Positions 21,751-33,842 of a stretch of 64,000 nt of DNA are shown piece after piece. This DNA comes from Amorphophallus konjac (taxonomy: Eukaryota; Streptophyta; Magnoliopsida; Alismatales; Araceae), in contig CM040117.1 of NCBI GenBank assembly GCA_022559845.1, positions 145,022,732-145,086,731 of the forward strand, read 5' to 3'. The first letter of the stretch is position 1. Every line of letters starts with the position of its first letter. Both the position numbers and the translations under genes were made by a program. The notes beneath the pieces are model-generated. The model worked only from the letters and a program-made list of their open reading frames with translations, made no database searches and was not told the DNA's origin.

Positions 21751-21756
21751 TTTATT
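21751..21756 (-). terminator. Poly(A) signal of the antisense PMD gene
   Basis: On the minus strand aataaa lies about 130 bp downstream of the TAG stop at 21888, the usual distance for a plant polyadenylation signal. Confidence 0.45.
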
Positions 21757-21887
21757 ACACACAAAAGCAAACAAAGAGATTACATCGGAACCCACCTTCT
21801 TTCTTCACATTACTTATCTTGCCGCTCTCTGGGGCAAGATTCGCTAGAGGGTATTCCCAAGCCGAGAGCAGCGGTATTACTACCGCA

Positions 21888-24364
21888 CTAAGGACGCCGA
21901 TCTGAGGGGGCAGCAAAGAAGCTACTGACACGAAAGCCACGCTCTCGTGCTCTTCGATAGCGCTCCTCGCCATCCTTCAGCCATTGCTCGGCTAGGCCGA
22001 GACTAGTCCTCAATTCAAAAAGTTGGGCCTCCAGGGCCCTCTTTTCCTCTTTCTCGGCCGATCTCTTGGCTTTCTCTCTATCTCTGTCCTGTTCTCTCTC
22101 AGCCCGTTCTCTCTCTCTATCTTCTCTTTCTAATTGAAGGGCGATTCTCAACTCCACAGTGTCCCTTGAAGAATCCTCATCTGGACGACGCTGTAGTTCT
22201 TCTTCCAGCTCAGTTATTCTCGCTTCTTTCTGAGTGGCATTTGCGAGTGCCTCTTGTGTTTCTTTCTCTTGCCACACATATCATCTCAGGCATAGGGCAA
22301 TACTTGAACAAGGGATAGTAAATGGTGAACCTCTCACCTGTGCAGAAAGCATCCCTTCTGCCTCTGCAGCCCGTTGTGTGACATGAGCAAGTTGCTCGTG
22401 GAGTTGATCCAGCTCTGATGTGGGAATCCATAGACTGGAAGAAACACCATCTGCTCCCATCGCCGAAGAAACTGCATCAAGCTGAGCACGCTACACATGT
22501 GGTGACATTAAGTGGTTAGCGCCCTGAATCTCAAAGCCTACCCGGAATATGTACTGAAATACTTACTGATGAACCTAGAGCCGCTCTGGTATCACTCAGC
22601 TCTTGCTCCGTGTCCGCCAGACGGGCTCGTAAGTTCATTATTATAGTATCACGGACATCCTACAGTTATGGCTTTTGAGTTCACAAACAAAGAAAAAAAA
22701 TTCTTTTTAAAAAAACAACAAAATGTAGAAGATACAAACATGGTTTCCTTACCTCTACAAGCCCTCCAGGCTGGAGCCTTTCTGCATACATTGCTCTGTA
22801 GAGGCGTAGGTAATCATCGCTATCTTGTGCTTGAGATTCCACGAGTGTGCCTCCCCGTTGCCAATCTTCATATTGTTCGGGGAAGCGCACTCTCCAATCA
22901 ACACAGGTGGCTAGTCCACGCGTCTGCCTTTCGACGCTAGGTGACATGGTCATATCCACCCATTCTTGAGCCAGCCCTAAGGTCCGCATAGCTAATCGCA
23001 GCCTGAGGGGCTCGATTTTATTTAAGCAATGGAGCCAGAGGTCCCGTCCGAATCGGGCGCAGCTTCCAATTACCCAAGGCTGGTCAACATCGACCATGTT
23101 CATGAAAGGCCTCCAGTTCACCTTTAATGGGTTGCACGTATCTTCTCAGTTAAAAAAATGAAATAAATGACAAAATAAAAAAAAATTGAGAAAACAATTA
23201 TCCTACCATCGTTGCAGGGAACTCTTGCAACTCTCGCCTGAACACCATCAGTTGGTAGGGTAAAGGTGCAGTGCTCATGATGGGTTGCCACCGTCTCACT
23301 AGAGGGACCGTCAGTGGTCGACAGTGTCGAGCCCTCCCCATTGGAAGGTAATAGTAGCTCCACAGCTACACCATCATGTGTCATTGATGAAAACACAAAC
23401 AAAGATCAGAAAATAAAAACAATTTTTTTTTTCATTACCTGGATTAAAGGCGTAAACCCATTTAGTGTCATCTCTTTGTCTGTCCTTTGCGACAGACTTG
23501 TAAACAGATGTGCCAGCACAGCAGCTCCCCAGGCGTATTGTCCTACTCTTTCCAAGTCTACGAGCAGTTCTAAGAAATGACAGTGGATACTGTCTCCCTT
23601 GGACCCCAGCAATAATTTGCCTAATAGCAAGAGGAGGAACCTTCTCAGATCCATATTGGTCCGCTCCCAATTGCTGGTATCCATACAATACATAGCACGG
23701 GCACTTCTTTCTGCCCTTTCCATAAATTCTTCTATGGACTCATCATCACGCGGGCGCATGTCAGTAAGCCCTAAAGCTTCCATGATCGATGCCCTGGCTA
23801 CTGACCTGTTCTTCCGATTATCTAAGTCCATCCCCAATAAGTTATGGGCACCTTCACGGTAATCCGCGTAGGTGACACCAGTCACTGCTTCCCCATCCAC
23901 TTTGAGACCCGTGATTCGGACCACATCTTCCAAGCTGGGTACCATATGCCCCCACGGCATCAGGAATGCCCTACTTACCGGGTCCCATCTTTCACGTAGA
24001 GCTTGGATCAGAGCAAGGTCGATCTTGAGTGGCTCAATTCTGAGAAAGGGCCCGAATCCCATCACGTCCAACCTCACTTTCTGGATGTCCGGGAGCCCTC
24101 GATATGCAGCCACGACCAGCTCCCACGAGATGTGTGACTTCATCACACTCTGCACATACGCCAGAAATGAGAAATGGGAAGCTTTCCAAAGAAAGAACAG
24201 AGAAGAAGAAAGGAATGAAAGGCATCACTTACAAGTTGTGGAAGAGTCCTTTCACTCACAAGTCCTTCAACTTCAGAGAATCTCCTGGCACTACTGCCCG
24301 ATCTACTCTTCTTCGAGGAGCGAGACGACTCCCCTTCAGCTCTAAAGCTCGATTCACCCTCCAT
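21888..24364 (-). CDS. Plant mobile domain (PMD) protein with coiled-coil tail, seven exons, antisense in element C
   Basis: On the minus strand seven exons can be read: 24364-24233, 24149-23439, 23365-23207, 23121-22753, 22659-22567, 22490-22338 and 22265-21888 (TAG stop). All are multiples of three and all introns are phase 0. Donors are GTAAGT, GTAATG, GTAGGA, GTAAGG, GTAAGT and GTGAGA, each followed by an AG acceptor; the acceptors of exons 4 and 7 are the least certain. The predicted product is about 664 residues with no internal stop. Exons 2-4 give a PMD: ALRERWDPVSRAFLMPWGH, SLEDVVRITGLKVDG, a bridge across the intron into LWSYYYLPMGR, then VNWRPF. Exons 5-7 give an Arg/Glu-rich coiled coil. 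PMD proteins include Arabidopsis MAIN and MAIL1, which act in gene and transposon silencing; PMDs also occur in transposons. Because the gene is antisense, its introns survive a retrotransposition cycle. Confidence 0.82.
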
Positions 24365-24463
24365 TCTGAACCTTGAGCAACACTCACTACTCCCCTTTGC
24401 AACCTTTTCACTCGACTCTACTCTCACAACTTCGATGTTCTCCAGTCGAGTGGGAAGGGGGGG

Positions 24464-24471
24464 TATTTATA
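24464..24471 (-). promoter_or_regulatory. TATA box of the antisense PMD gene
   Basis: Read on the minus strand, tataaata occurs about 100 bp upstream of the ATG at 24364. This suggests the gene has its own promoter, independent of the LTRs. Confidence 0.55.
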
Positions 24472-24479
24472 GGATTGGA

Positions 24480-25918
24480 AAGCAAGGGATCTACATCTCT
24501 CACCATCACATCTAGCCATAGCCTTTGCGACATGTCATCCTCCCGTTAATCTCGCACCCACTCTACTATGTGGAGTGGTCAAGTCGGAGACGTGCTTTAT
24601 TGACTTTCTCTCTCTTGTTGGTCCAAAGATTCGTTATGTTTATTGTCCCGTTGTGGCCACCTTTCGCATAACACACACATTGAGGGGACATTTCTGCGAG
24701 AAATCTGGCTCCGTAACTCACGTTGCCATCATTGGTCGATTCCTTTTGAAATAAATGAACATTGGGTCCCACTCCTTGTGTTAATTCCTGGCTTCTGATA
24801 TGATTTCTTGTTTTAGTATGTTTATTTTTCAGTTGTCAGGCCAAGCTGCACCGACGCCCTCGTCATTTTACCCCGCCATCAGGTTGTATCCTTCCATCCC
24901 AACTATATTATCTCTTTACATGTCCTCTAATCTTTCTACTGTTTATGCCATTGAGGACAATGTCATTTAAGTTGGGGGGGGGGGAGATATTCAAAAATTT
25001 CAAAAATTTCTAACACTTTCAACAAATTTTTTTTTACTTTCTTGAAGTGTCATGTGAAACAACAGTTTTCCTCGAGTTGAATTTCTTGATTCATGTCGCA
25101 TGCAAAGTGATTCTAGAATGGAAATGACTAGAGACTCGGATAATGGATAATTTATTTACTCTAGCCATGGGAAACTGATTTAAAGAATCTCTTTAAAAGT
25201 TCAGATGCACTTTCAAAGAAAAAAATAAAAGCACGTTGCACGCTAATGAAACAAGAAGGACAAGCCTTCTGTTATTTTAGACAGACTGTCTGATATTCTG
25301 CATTTTCTGAAGAAGAAATATGTTAGAAGCTTTCTGCCATAGAAAAGTATGAGAAAAAAAAATAAAGCACCATGAAAAATGCTCCGATTCTGAGTAACCG
25401 GACCTACTTCACCTAAGACGTGTTGAGGTTCGCGTCAAAAGGAAAAGGGAACTTAGATCTGTGGAACCGGGCCTACTTCACCTAAGACGTGTTGAGGTTC
25501 GCGTAAAACAGTGAAGGGTAGTGCAGCATCATGTGTGTAAAGAAAAAAATAGGGAAAAAGAAAAAGAAAAGAAAAGAAATATATATAGTGATCCCAAAAG
25601 GGACATATCAATAAGGCAGACAAAAAGCTAGTGTGCATTAAAGCTCTGATTAAGAAGTGCAGAATTGAAAGGCATTTATTCGGAATAGTAACTGGAGGAT
25701 GCAATTGTCTCTATTGTGAATTTAGTATTTCACTTGCACAAGTGCTACTGAATTTTGATTAGAATTCTTGATCATGTTCCTAAGGCTAGTCTGTGATAAT
25801 TATTCCAAATTCCTGATCTTTAGTTAACTCTATGAAAGAAGATGAGACAAAAATATTTTCAACTCTTGTTGGTCCTGAATTTTTCATTAATTGCATTGCT
25901 AAGGGACTAGCAATGAGT
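24480..25918 (+). other. 3' untranslated part of element C
   Basis: No gene is visible. A run of 11 Gs after aagtt (24974-24984) resembles the element's own PPT (aagttggggggtg) and may be an internal or older PPT. A 40-bp word is repeated at 25396-25435 and 25465-25504. The rest is A-rich filler leading to the PPT. Confidence 0.6.
25396..25504 (+). repeat. 40-bp direct repeat in element C
   Basis: A word containing cctacttcacctaagacg and gttgaggttcgcgt occurs at 25396-25435 and 25465-25504, 69 bp apart, with one or two changes. Confidence 0.75.
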
Positions 25919-25931
25919 AAGTTGGGGGGTG
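25919..25931 (+). other. Polypurine tract of C
   Basis: aagttggggggtg lies directly before the 3' LTR start tgataagtg at 25932. Confidence 0.8.
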
Positions 25932-28006
25932 TGATAAGTGTATATTTTTACATCTTAATTCATCATTATACACATTTTTATGAGCTTAAATTATAATAAA
26001 TATACACTTCTCACACTTATTGTTGAGTTTGAATCAAATGTTTAATTTTTTTGAAATTAAATAAATTTAATGCCAATTTTTATGTATTTATGCAGGCACG
26101 CGATTCGAGAAAAGCTCCAATAAATAAATAAAAAGGAAAGAAAAAGAAAATAAAAATTATATGTGAAAAATGGGCCAGAAGCCCAAGAGTTGTTCAAAAA
26201 GAAAAGAAAAAAAATAGAAAAAAAATACATTTATTTGATATTTTTTAGAATTTTTCTAATGATATATACTAGATATTAATATAATAGAATTTAAAAAAAA
26301 AACAAAGAAAAAACGTTTAAACGCCCCCTTCCCCTTCCCGCCTTCGCCGCCCGCGCCATTGGCACGGGCGACGAGGCGAGGCGGCGAAGGGGGAGGGGGG
26401 GTTCGTGGCGTCGGCAGGCTCGGTCGGCAAGGGGGGGGGCGGTCAACGCCCAGGCGTCCACACGCGGAGGGTGCGACGTGGTCGGCGGGCGCACGCGCCC
26501 ACGTTTTCCACGCGGCGAGAGGCGGAGGACGGCGGCGCAACGGACGGTCCACGCGGGCGCGCAAAAGCGCGTGAGAGAGACGCGGCGCACGGCGGGCGCA
26601 TCCGGAGCCAGGAGAGAGAAAGAGAGAGAATGGGAGAGAAAAAGGCCAATAAAAAGCCCAGAAAATTGCAGAAAAAATTCCAGAAAATTACAAAACGTGT
26701 GCAGGACATGTCAGCCCATATTTTGGGTCAAAATAGCAGCCATTTGGGTTGTTCACATTGGCCAAGTGTTCACATGTAAAGGGGTGTTATGTGTTTCCCT
26801 ATATAAAGGGCCTTCATTTGTAAGTGTGGGTGGTTAGTTGTTAAGTTGTGAAGGTTGAGTTAGGGAGAGAGCTAGCTATGGATCACTTGTAATGTAATGT
26901 TGTTCTTTGTATTTTTGAAGTTTTTGATTGTTGGAGTTGTGTTTTTCCAAGCTTTTGAAGTCAAAGTTGTAAGTTGAAGTCATTTCAATACAAGTTTCAT
27001 TTTGAAATTCAGTCTTTTCATAGCCTTATTTCTCATTGTTATGTTCTTCATTTCAATTTGAGTTCTTCAAGAAAGTTATTTGTTTTCAAGTGTTCTTCAA
27101 CTTCTCTGTTTAGCATTTCTTCAAATTCTTCCTAATTCATAGAGTTAATACCAATTTTCTTAAGTGCTATTTTATGTGATTACTGTTCATCCGTGGTGAT
27201 ATCTTCTGCCATTTCTTCATTTTGAAGTCTTTTTAGTACTCAAATAACTCTAAGTTCTTCATAAGAGTTGTTCCTCTCTTGTAGATCTAAGTTTTATTCT
27301 TCTTGCACTTTGTCCAATTCTTCTTAGTTTGAGCTCTAGAATTAATTTTTTAATGTGCTATTTTTCTATCAGTTACTGTTCATCCGAACCAATAGGTCAT
27401 AGTTTTTTAAGTTTTTCATTATCTTCCTTTCATTTTCTGATTCTATGGTCTTCATCAAAGTTTTTCATATTTCAATTCTCTACAACTTTTATGTTTTCCA
27501 CTTTGTCTAATTCTATCTAGATTGTAAGTTATTTAATTTCTTCTAAACTCTATTTTTACTGAAATTATGTTTTGTTTTCAAACTTAAATTTTCAAACTTG
27601 TTATATGCAATTCCGTTCTTCTTAAGTGTTTCAAACATACCCGAAGTGGTAAGTCTTCTTCAATTCATATCATGGCGTCGACTTCCAAGGCGGAGCGATC
27701 TTCATCAAAGGCTCGGCGTGGAAACGACGGCATTCTTCAATTCATTGGCTAAATTTCTTGCACTTATATCTTGTTCTTTCAAGTTGTAATTTCATTTCTG
27801 TTAATTGTAATCGCACTCCAAATACAAAATTTGCTGTTCCAAACATAAGGGTATTTCCAACTTGAGCTAAAATCAACTATTCTCTCCCCGTGGGATCGAC
27901 CTGTATTCACCACTGTACTCGTATTTTCAACATCATTCGAGTGAGTGAGTGCGGTTATAAATTTGTATGGCACGGCATTTTTAAACGACGACTGTCGAGC
28001 GCATCA
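25932..28006 (+). mobile_element. Element C, 3' LTR
   Basis: This 2,075-bp copy of the LTR is nearly the same as 16307-18396. It has 9 instead of 21 Gs (26431-26439), a shorter TA run, and about 16 extra bases upstream of the TATA box near 26770-26790. It ends gcgcatca and is followed by the acatc duplication. Confidence 0.93.
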
Positions 28007-30112
28007 ACATCCATAGATTAACCTTTTATGCATGGGTGTTACAAATGTCGGGGGACCCGGACATCCATGTATGCTCCTCTCATGCTTAAGACTCATGATG
28101 AATGAAGGTGGGCCAATACATCCGAATACGGTCCACTTATGCTTCCTACTTGACATGTGGGTGATGTGAATGAATGTACCCGACTTATGAATCATGTCAA
28201 ACGGTGTGTTAAGCCTAAACTCATGCATATTTATCCCAAAGGTGACTTCCATGTGCATAGATGTGGGATGACTTTTGAACTTCCATGTGAATGGGTCGAA
28301 GGGATCTAGGAAGGTGGTTATGAGGTGGGGCATTTCATCAATCCCAAGGTGTTTGTTGCCTAAGGTCAATGCTCTCATGGTGTAACCCGATTCTAGGAAG
28401 GGAGGAGTTTGGGTCAACATGGGCGATATGGGTAGGGTGAGGTGGGTGGTGAATATGGGGAGTGGGTTACATGGAGATCTAGGCTCCCTTAGGAAGGGGT
28501 TAAAGGGATCATGGTAAGGGTCACCTAGGTAGGGGTACTCCATGTTCTCATGGTCCTCCAATGGTGAGTCATCCTCCTCCAAGATAATTGGGCCAAGGTT
28601 GCTAATGGGTTGGCCAATCAAAGCACTTGGGATCTCAATGGTTGGGGAGTATACTAGGATGGGTTCCTCCTCCATGGGAAGAAAGAGTATGATCTCACTT
28701 GTAAATTGGCCATTAGTGTAGATGGAAGTGATGGAGCCAACGGCGTGGTAAGCTAGGCTAATGGTGCTAGGCTCCGACGGCCTCATGGCTAGCATATCGG
28801 TCAAGTGGACTTGCCAATGTAGGTAGGCCACTAAGTCTCCCAAATCTTCCACACAATAGGAGGTTTGATAAGTGACATGAGGCTGAGTGGGAATGATTTG
28901 GGATTGATGTCCCATGGGCAGGTGGCTTGGTTGTGAACTAGGAATGGTGGGGCCTTGCTTGAGCCATTGGAGTACGGACTCATCTATGGTGACGGTGTCA
29001 TGGGGAAGGGTGTGTAGCTCTTGAGGAGCTAGGCTAGGAGTGGTGGGTGAGTTTTGTGGCCCTTGGATTTCCTCTATCTTGGGAGGTGGATCCGGATTGG
29101 TATCCCTCTCCACTTGGGTGAGGGTGTGGGTTGCAACTCCTAAGGACAATGGGGTAGGAAGGTTTATGGTGGGTGGGTTGGTGGTAGTCAATGCATGGCG
29201 CACTCGGGGTGGTGGGCAATGGTGGACTTGGGTTGGGATAGGAAGGGGAAGTAGTGGAGGCCTAGGTTGGGGAAAGATTGGTGTAGGAAGCGGGAGGTGG
29301 GTTGGGTGAGGGGGTTTAGGTTGGTTGGCCTTGGGAGGTGCATCTTTCATTGGGGGTGATGGAGGGATAATGGTGGGGTTCAAGGGGGCTTGTGGGATAT
29401 GGGTTTGGTGGGGGGATTTGGGTTGGGTGGTGGTCGTCGTCATGGGCCTAGGTGGAGGGGTGGTCATGGGGCCCAATTGGGTTTGTGGAGCTATGGTTGT
29501 GGTGAGGACTTGTAGGTAGGGTGTAGATGTGGTGGTCGGGATAGGATAGGTGGGAAGTGGTGGGGAATGCGGGATTAGGGTCTTGGGTTGGCCAGGAGGG
29601 GGTGAAGGAGTTGAAGTGCTCCTTAGGCTTTGGTGATTCGGGTAGGAAGGGGACACGTATTTTGCCCTAAGTTTCTCCTTCATGTCCTCCCAAGTGGTGA
29701 TGGGAGTTTCCCTCCTAAGTATCCTTAACCCGACAATTTGCAACCAATGAGTTTCTGCCCGTTTGGTAAGTTGCATTTTGGCAACCGAAGCCTTTTCATC
29801 CTCGGACATGGGATACCAAGTGAAGTACTTGTCCAATGTTGATTCCCAATCTAAATATTCTCTAGGAGAGGTTCCATCAAAGGTGGGAAGTGGGAGGGGG
29901 ACCATTCTATCATCCACCCTTGGGGTGGGCCCATTGTCACCTAATTGGGTAAGTTGACCATTTGTGCTATCTAGGCGATCAAAGGCATTGTTCATGGTTC
30001 CAATGAGGTATTCAACATGGCCATGGAGGTTATGTGTGTTGGTGGTGGGCTTCTCTTGGGGGTTTGAACTCATGGAGAAGGCTGATGGGCAAGGTCGGTA
30101 TGAGGTGGCCAT
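28007..30112 (-). pseudogene. B3 ORF, first part: Gag core, proline-rich region and conserved unknown region
   Basis: Minus-strand ORF; I place the start at ATG 30112 (MATSYRP), which B1 and B2 share, and not further upstream in the PBS. About 702 codons are open up to the insertion of C. Residues near 75-165 form a Gag core (LPTFDGTSPREYLDWE, MSEDEKASVAKMQL, ITTWEDMKEKLRAKY). A long Pro/Thr-rich part follows. Next is a region conserved in B1 and B2 (GSITSIYTNGQFTSE, EEPILVYSPTIEIPSA, several DPFDPF words). It ends in GCxGPP repeats (CIGPPSF, CPGPPTF). No protease or RT is present. It continues at 16301. Confidence 0.85.
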
Positions 30113-30197
30113 GCTAGTGGACAAAGAGATGCAACTGAGGACTCTAAATGCATAAACATGCCCTTGGACCAACTTGATAGAGACAAGTTGTGAACTT

Positions 30198-30209
30198 GCT
30201 CTGATACCA
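30198..30209 (-). other. Primer-binding site of B3 (initiator Met tRNA)
   Basis: On the minus strand tggtatcagagc lies two bases after the 5' LTR end, as in B1 and B2. Confidence 0.9.
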
Positions 30210-30211
30210 CT

Positions 30212-31500
30212 TGATGTGAAACAGCCCAAGGTTGACTAAGTATGAGTTGATGACCCTAGGACCTAGATCCTCAAGCATACAAGCACTCCAATGATTCTCA
30301 CGATAGCGACTTACTCACACGGCACACGCGATCACCCAGCGGGGCCGGGAGATGATGCCAAGGGTCCGAGGCGAGACCCAATGATTCTAAGTGACTTAGT
30401 TGGCTTTGCCTGACCCCCAAAGGGCCTGGGATTCCCAACTTCATGGGCAGCTGGCCTGCAGGGCGGGGTTTGGGTGGCACTCACTCCCGATCCGTGGTGG
30501 ACACCTTCAAAGTAGCATACAAGTTCGGGCTCTCTTCTCACCGTCTGACGGGCATGCGAAGTAATACTAAACTTGCATAATAATGGCAATCAAGGATGGT
30601 ATCAGATGCTCACCTGATCGGTGTGAAAACACCGATCCCGCTCGGAGACGAGGGCGCGCTGGGAAGCGAGGGTATACACCCGATCGCTGCGGCGATGTCG
30701 CTTGATCCAAAAATTCAAGAAGTACAGTACTATGCCTCTCGCAGGAGGGATGATCTTGGGGTAGGGATTAAACTTATTACAATCAAAACTACCTCCACGC
30801 AGGGAGGGGCCTTCAGCCGGCCAAGCGGGGTGGGGGAATTATGTAAGAAAACCCAACTTTCCGAGCTTTGCCGGTTCTGCAAATCTTCAGATTCGCTGGA
30901 CAAGGTGTCAGTGATGACGCTGCCACGGACTCCACGGAACTCAGATCTTGATGAAACCGGTGCCAAAAGTTTCCCAACTGACCAAGGATGATGTCTAATT
31001 TTTTGGGAAGGCTCTGAAGCTCGGGGCTGATCGGGCTGGCGACTGGAACAGGACAGCAACGTTCTATCTCAGGTTGGTGCAGAACTGGTGTAGTCTGTTG
31101 AAGAAGGCGCTGCGGACTCTCCCGAACTCCAATTGGAGTGAAACTGGCGGTGACGCGATCGTGGTCGGAGTAGCTTCGAGCAGAAGTTGACGAGGCCGCA
31201 ATCTGAGGTCGGAGAAGAGAGTGGTGGTCAGAGAAGTGGGGACTGGTCGAACCTGGAACCATAGAGAGCAGCCTGCACACTCCGGCGAAGAAAATTAGAA
31301 CTGAGAGTTCCGGTGGCCGATTAAGTCCCTTCTTCTTGGAGATGGAAGCTAACTGGACATAGTTCCTGCCCTCCAAAAATGGCGCCCAGATCTTCAAGGA
31401 AGAGGCCGTGGTCGGACTAGAACTGAGGCTCTGGTTCCCTGCCTGAGGACTTCTGCGTGGTCGAGGGAGAATGGCTCCTGCGGATAGCTCGGAGCTTGGA
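30212..31500 (-). mobile_element. Element B3, 5' LTR, part next to the PBS
   Basis: This matches the left LTR from 2550 to about 3838. It is interrupted at 31500 by element B1 and continues at 38886-39972. The total LTR is about 2.37 kb, the same as the left copy. A minus-strand ORF at 30813-31631 overlaps the junction and is not a gene. Confidence 0.88.
31496..31500. repeat. Target-site duplication of B1 (left)
   Basis: ttgga here pairs with ttaga at 38886-38890. The uninterrupted left LTR of B3 reads ctcggatgtcgac at this site, which confirms the junction. The one mismatch is G to A. Confidence 0.75.
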
Positions 31501-33742
31501 TGATGGGGACATCCCTTGCCCCTCCACATTTTCTGAAGCTCGGATTGATCGTCGGTGTACGCCATTATGTTCCTCATGTGTTTGTGAGTCGAGTCATGTA
31601 ATTTTCTTGTTTTTATTTGAGTCTTAAACATGTAATTTTCCCTTTATTGAGTCATGTACCTAGGTTAGAAAGTCATTTTCCTAAGTCTTGAAGTCATTAT
31701 GTTGGTTTGATTGGTTAATGGGCCCAATTCATTGGGCTAGGCCAAGGGGCGCCCCTCCCTTGGACTGTTTGGTCATTAGTTAGTTTGTCAGGGTCAGTTT
31801 GGTCTTAGGAAAAGTGTGGGGTCTATAAATAGCCCCACCCCTCTCTCATTTGTAACAATGATGCTTGAATATTGAATCCAGAAAATTTCCGCACCTTCTA
31901 GTTCTCTCTCAATATCTCCCTCTCTCTCTCTCTTACTATCACTCTCTCTAAGTGGGTTGTGCCCCCTCTCTCTCTCCTCCCCACCCCAATTTCGAAATTC
32001 ATTCTCTCTCCTCCCCATTCACCCCTCATTAAGGCCCCTTCCCTTCCCATGCACTCATTCAATTCCCCCTCCAACCCCTAGGTGGAAACCCCTTCTCCTA
32101 GGCACCTTTCCACTCTCCCAAGCAACCCTCCCTCTCCCCAAGACTGAAAGAGCCCTTCCCTAGGCCAAATTTGAATTTCCCTCTCCCTTGGGCTGTGCCC
32201 TTTCATCTCCCCACCTCCCTAACCACCCAAGGTCGCACCCCCCCTTCCCCATCCACCAAATAACCCCTTGTTCATGCCCTTCCCCACACCCTCTCCTCCA
32301 CCTATTCTGTCCCTGTTGCAGGTTTCAGAAAAGCAGTGATTTGCAGTAGCAGCCACGACTTCCCCTGAAGGCTCCCGGTGGCATATCTTATATTGCTGGA
32401 ATCGTCTCCAAGTCTTCTTTCCAACGGTGGTACTCCTGCCTGCATCCGAGTTCGGAGCTGTCCGGAGGAACGTCATCTTCAACGACTGCGCAATCTGTCC
32501 CAGACTGAAGGCCAGAGCGATCTTGGAAGCCGTTCAGCGGCCAACCTTGGAGGAATTCGATCACACTTCCTTCTACAAAATTCTTCTTCGTCTAGTCCTC
32601 CATCAGTAGCAGAAGGAACGAAGCCAATCGCCCACCGAGCTATTTGTTCTGAATTTCTTCGCCGGAGTGTGCAGTCTGCCCCCTGCAGGTCCAGGTTCGA
32701 CCTGTCTTCACTTCTCCGGCCACCATTCTCCTCTCCGACCTCGGATTGTGGCCCCGTCAATTTCTGCTCGAAGCTACTCCGACCACGATCGCGTCACCGC
32801 TAGTTTCGTTCGATTTGGAGTTCGGGAGCGACTGCAGTGCCTTCTGTAATCCACTGTATCAGTTCTGCATCAGTCAGAGCAGAGTGTTGCTGTCCTGCTC
32901 CAGTCGCCGGTCCGATCAGCCCCGAGTTCCAGAGCTTCCCAAAAAATTCAAGCATCATCCTCGGCCAGTTGGGGAACTTTTGGCACCAGTTTCATCAAAT
33001 TTGGAGCTCGGTTGAGTCCGTGGCAGCATCTTCATCGACAACCTGTTCAGCAAAACTGAAGAGTGGCAGAACCGGCGAAGCTTGGAGAGTCGGCGTTCTC
33101 TTCATAATTTCCCCACCCCGCTTGGCCGGCTGAAGGCCCCTCCCTGCGTGGAGGTAATCTTGGTTGTAATAAGTCTAACCCCCACCCCAAGAGCCCCCCT
33201 CCTGCGAGAGGTGTAGTTCATGTAATAATATTTTCGCAGATTTGAAGCGACACCGACGCGGCTTGCGGGCGCAAACCCTTGCCTCCCCGCTCGCCCCCGT
33301 CTTCGGCCGGAGTTGGCGTCTTCACGCCGGCTAGGTGAGCCTCGGTCCCCCTTTCCTTGCTGGTCAATATCACTTGCTTAGCTTAGTATTCTTGCTTTGC
33401 TGCGTCGGACGGAGAGCGAGGGCCCGGCCCAAATTGCCGAACACGTGAGTGTCCATCGCGGGCGAGTTGTGAGCGAGCCATTTCAACCCACACCCATGGT
33501 GTGACGGCCGCCCGTGAGTGGGCATCCCTGGCCCAATTGGGGTTCTCCCCAAGCTTGCCAAGCACGGAGCATCACTGTCCCACCCCGGACCCTCTCCATT
33601 ATCATTTAGTTGCCCACGGGCACAAGTGTGCACCAAGCGAGTGAGCCGCTCGAGTGGTATCATCGCCAATTTGCTTGCTTGCAACCTTAGGTCCAAGGGT
33701 CATATTGTCTTGTGGTCATCACCCCAAGGTGGTGTCACATCA
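31501..33742 (+). mobile_element. Element B1, 5' LTR
   Basis: 2,242 bp with TATA box tataaata at 31824-31831, followed by a CT-rich leader. It resembles the 3' copy, except for a patch near 32345-32445 that differs clearly from both the B1 3' LTR and the B2 LTRs. Short ORFs (for example 32378-32803) are open on one or both LTR copies but show no protein motif. Confidence 0.92.
31824..31831 (+). promoter_or_regulatory. TATA box, B1 5' LTR
   Basis: tataaata in gtctataaatagcccc; the same block is at 36963-36970 in the 3' LTR, and at 46536 and 51593 in B2. Confidence 0.7.
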
Positions 33743-33744
33743 AG

Positions 33745-33756
33745 TGGTATCAGAGC
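33745..33756 (+). other. Primer-binding site of B1 (initiator Met tRNA)
   Basis: tggtatcagagc lies two bases after the LTR end catca. Confidence 0.9.
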
Positions 33757-33842
33757 AAGTTCACAACTTGTCTCTATCAAGTTGGTCCTAGGGCATGTCT
33801 ATGCATTTAGAGTCTTCAAGTGCATCACTCTTGTCCCCTAGT

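Larger units (their letters stand above)
16307..28006 (+). mobile_element. Element C: gag-pol-less LTR element carrying an antisense PMD gene
   Basis: An 11.7-kb element is bounded by perfect duplications, with LTRs of about 2.08 kb starting tgataagtg and ending gcgcatca. It has a tRNA-Asp PBS and a PPT, so its replication signals are complete. The 7.5-kb interior has no protease, RT, RNase H or integrase. It holds a long sense ORF and a multi-exon antisense gene. The tRNA-Asp primer points to Athila/Tat relatives. It must be moved by enzymes supplied in trans. It is inserted in the ORF of B3. Confidence 0.93.

Noticed and set aside
32378..33133. ORFs in B1 and B2 LTRs (also 37521-38274, 47137-47957, 52202-52988)
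   Set aside because: They are in LTR leader sequence, differ in frame between copies and show no domain.
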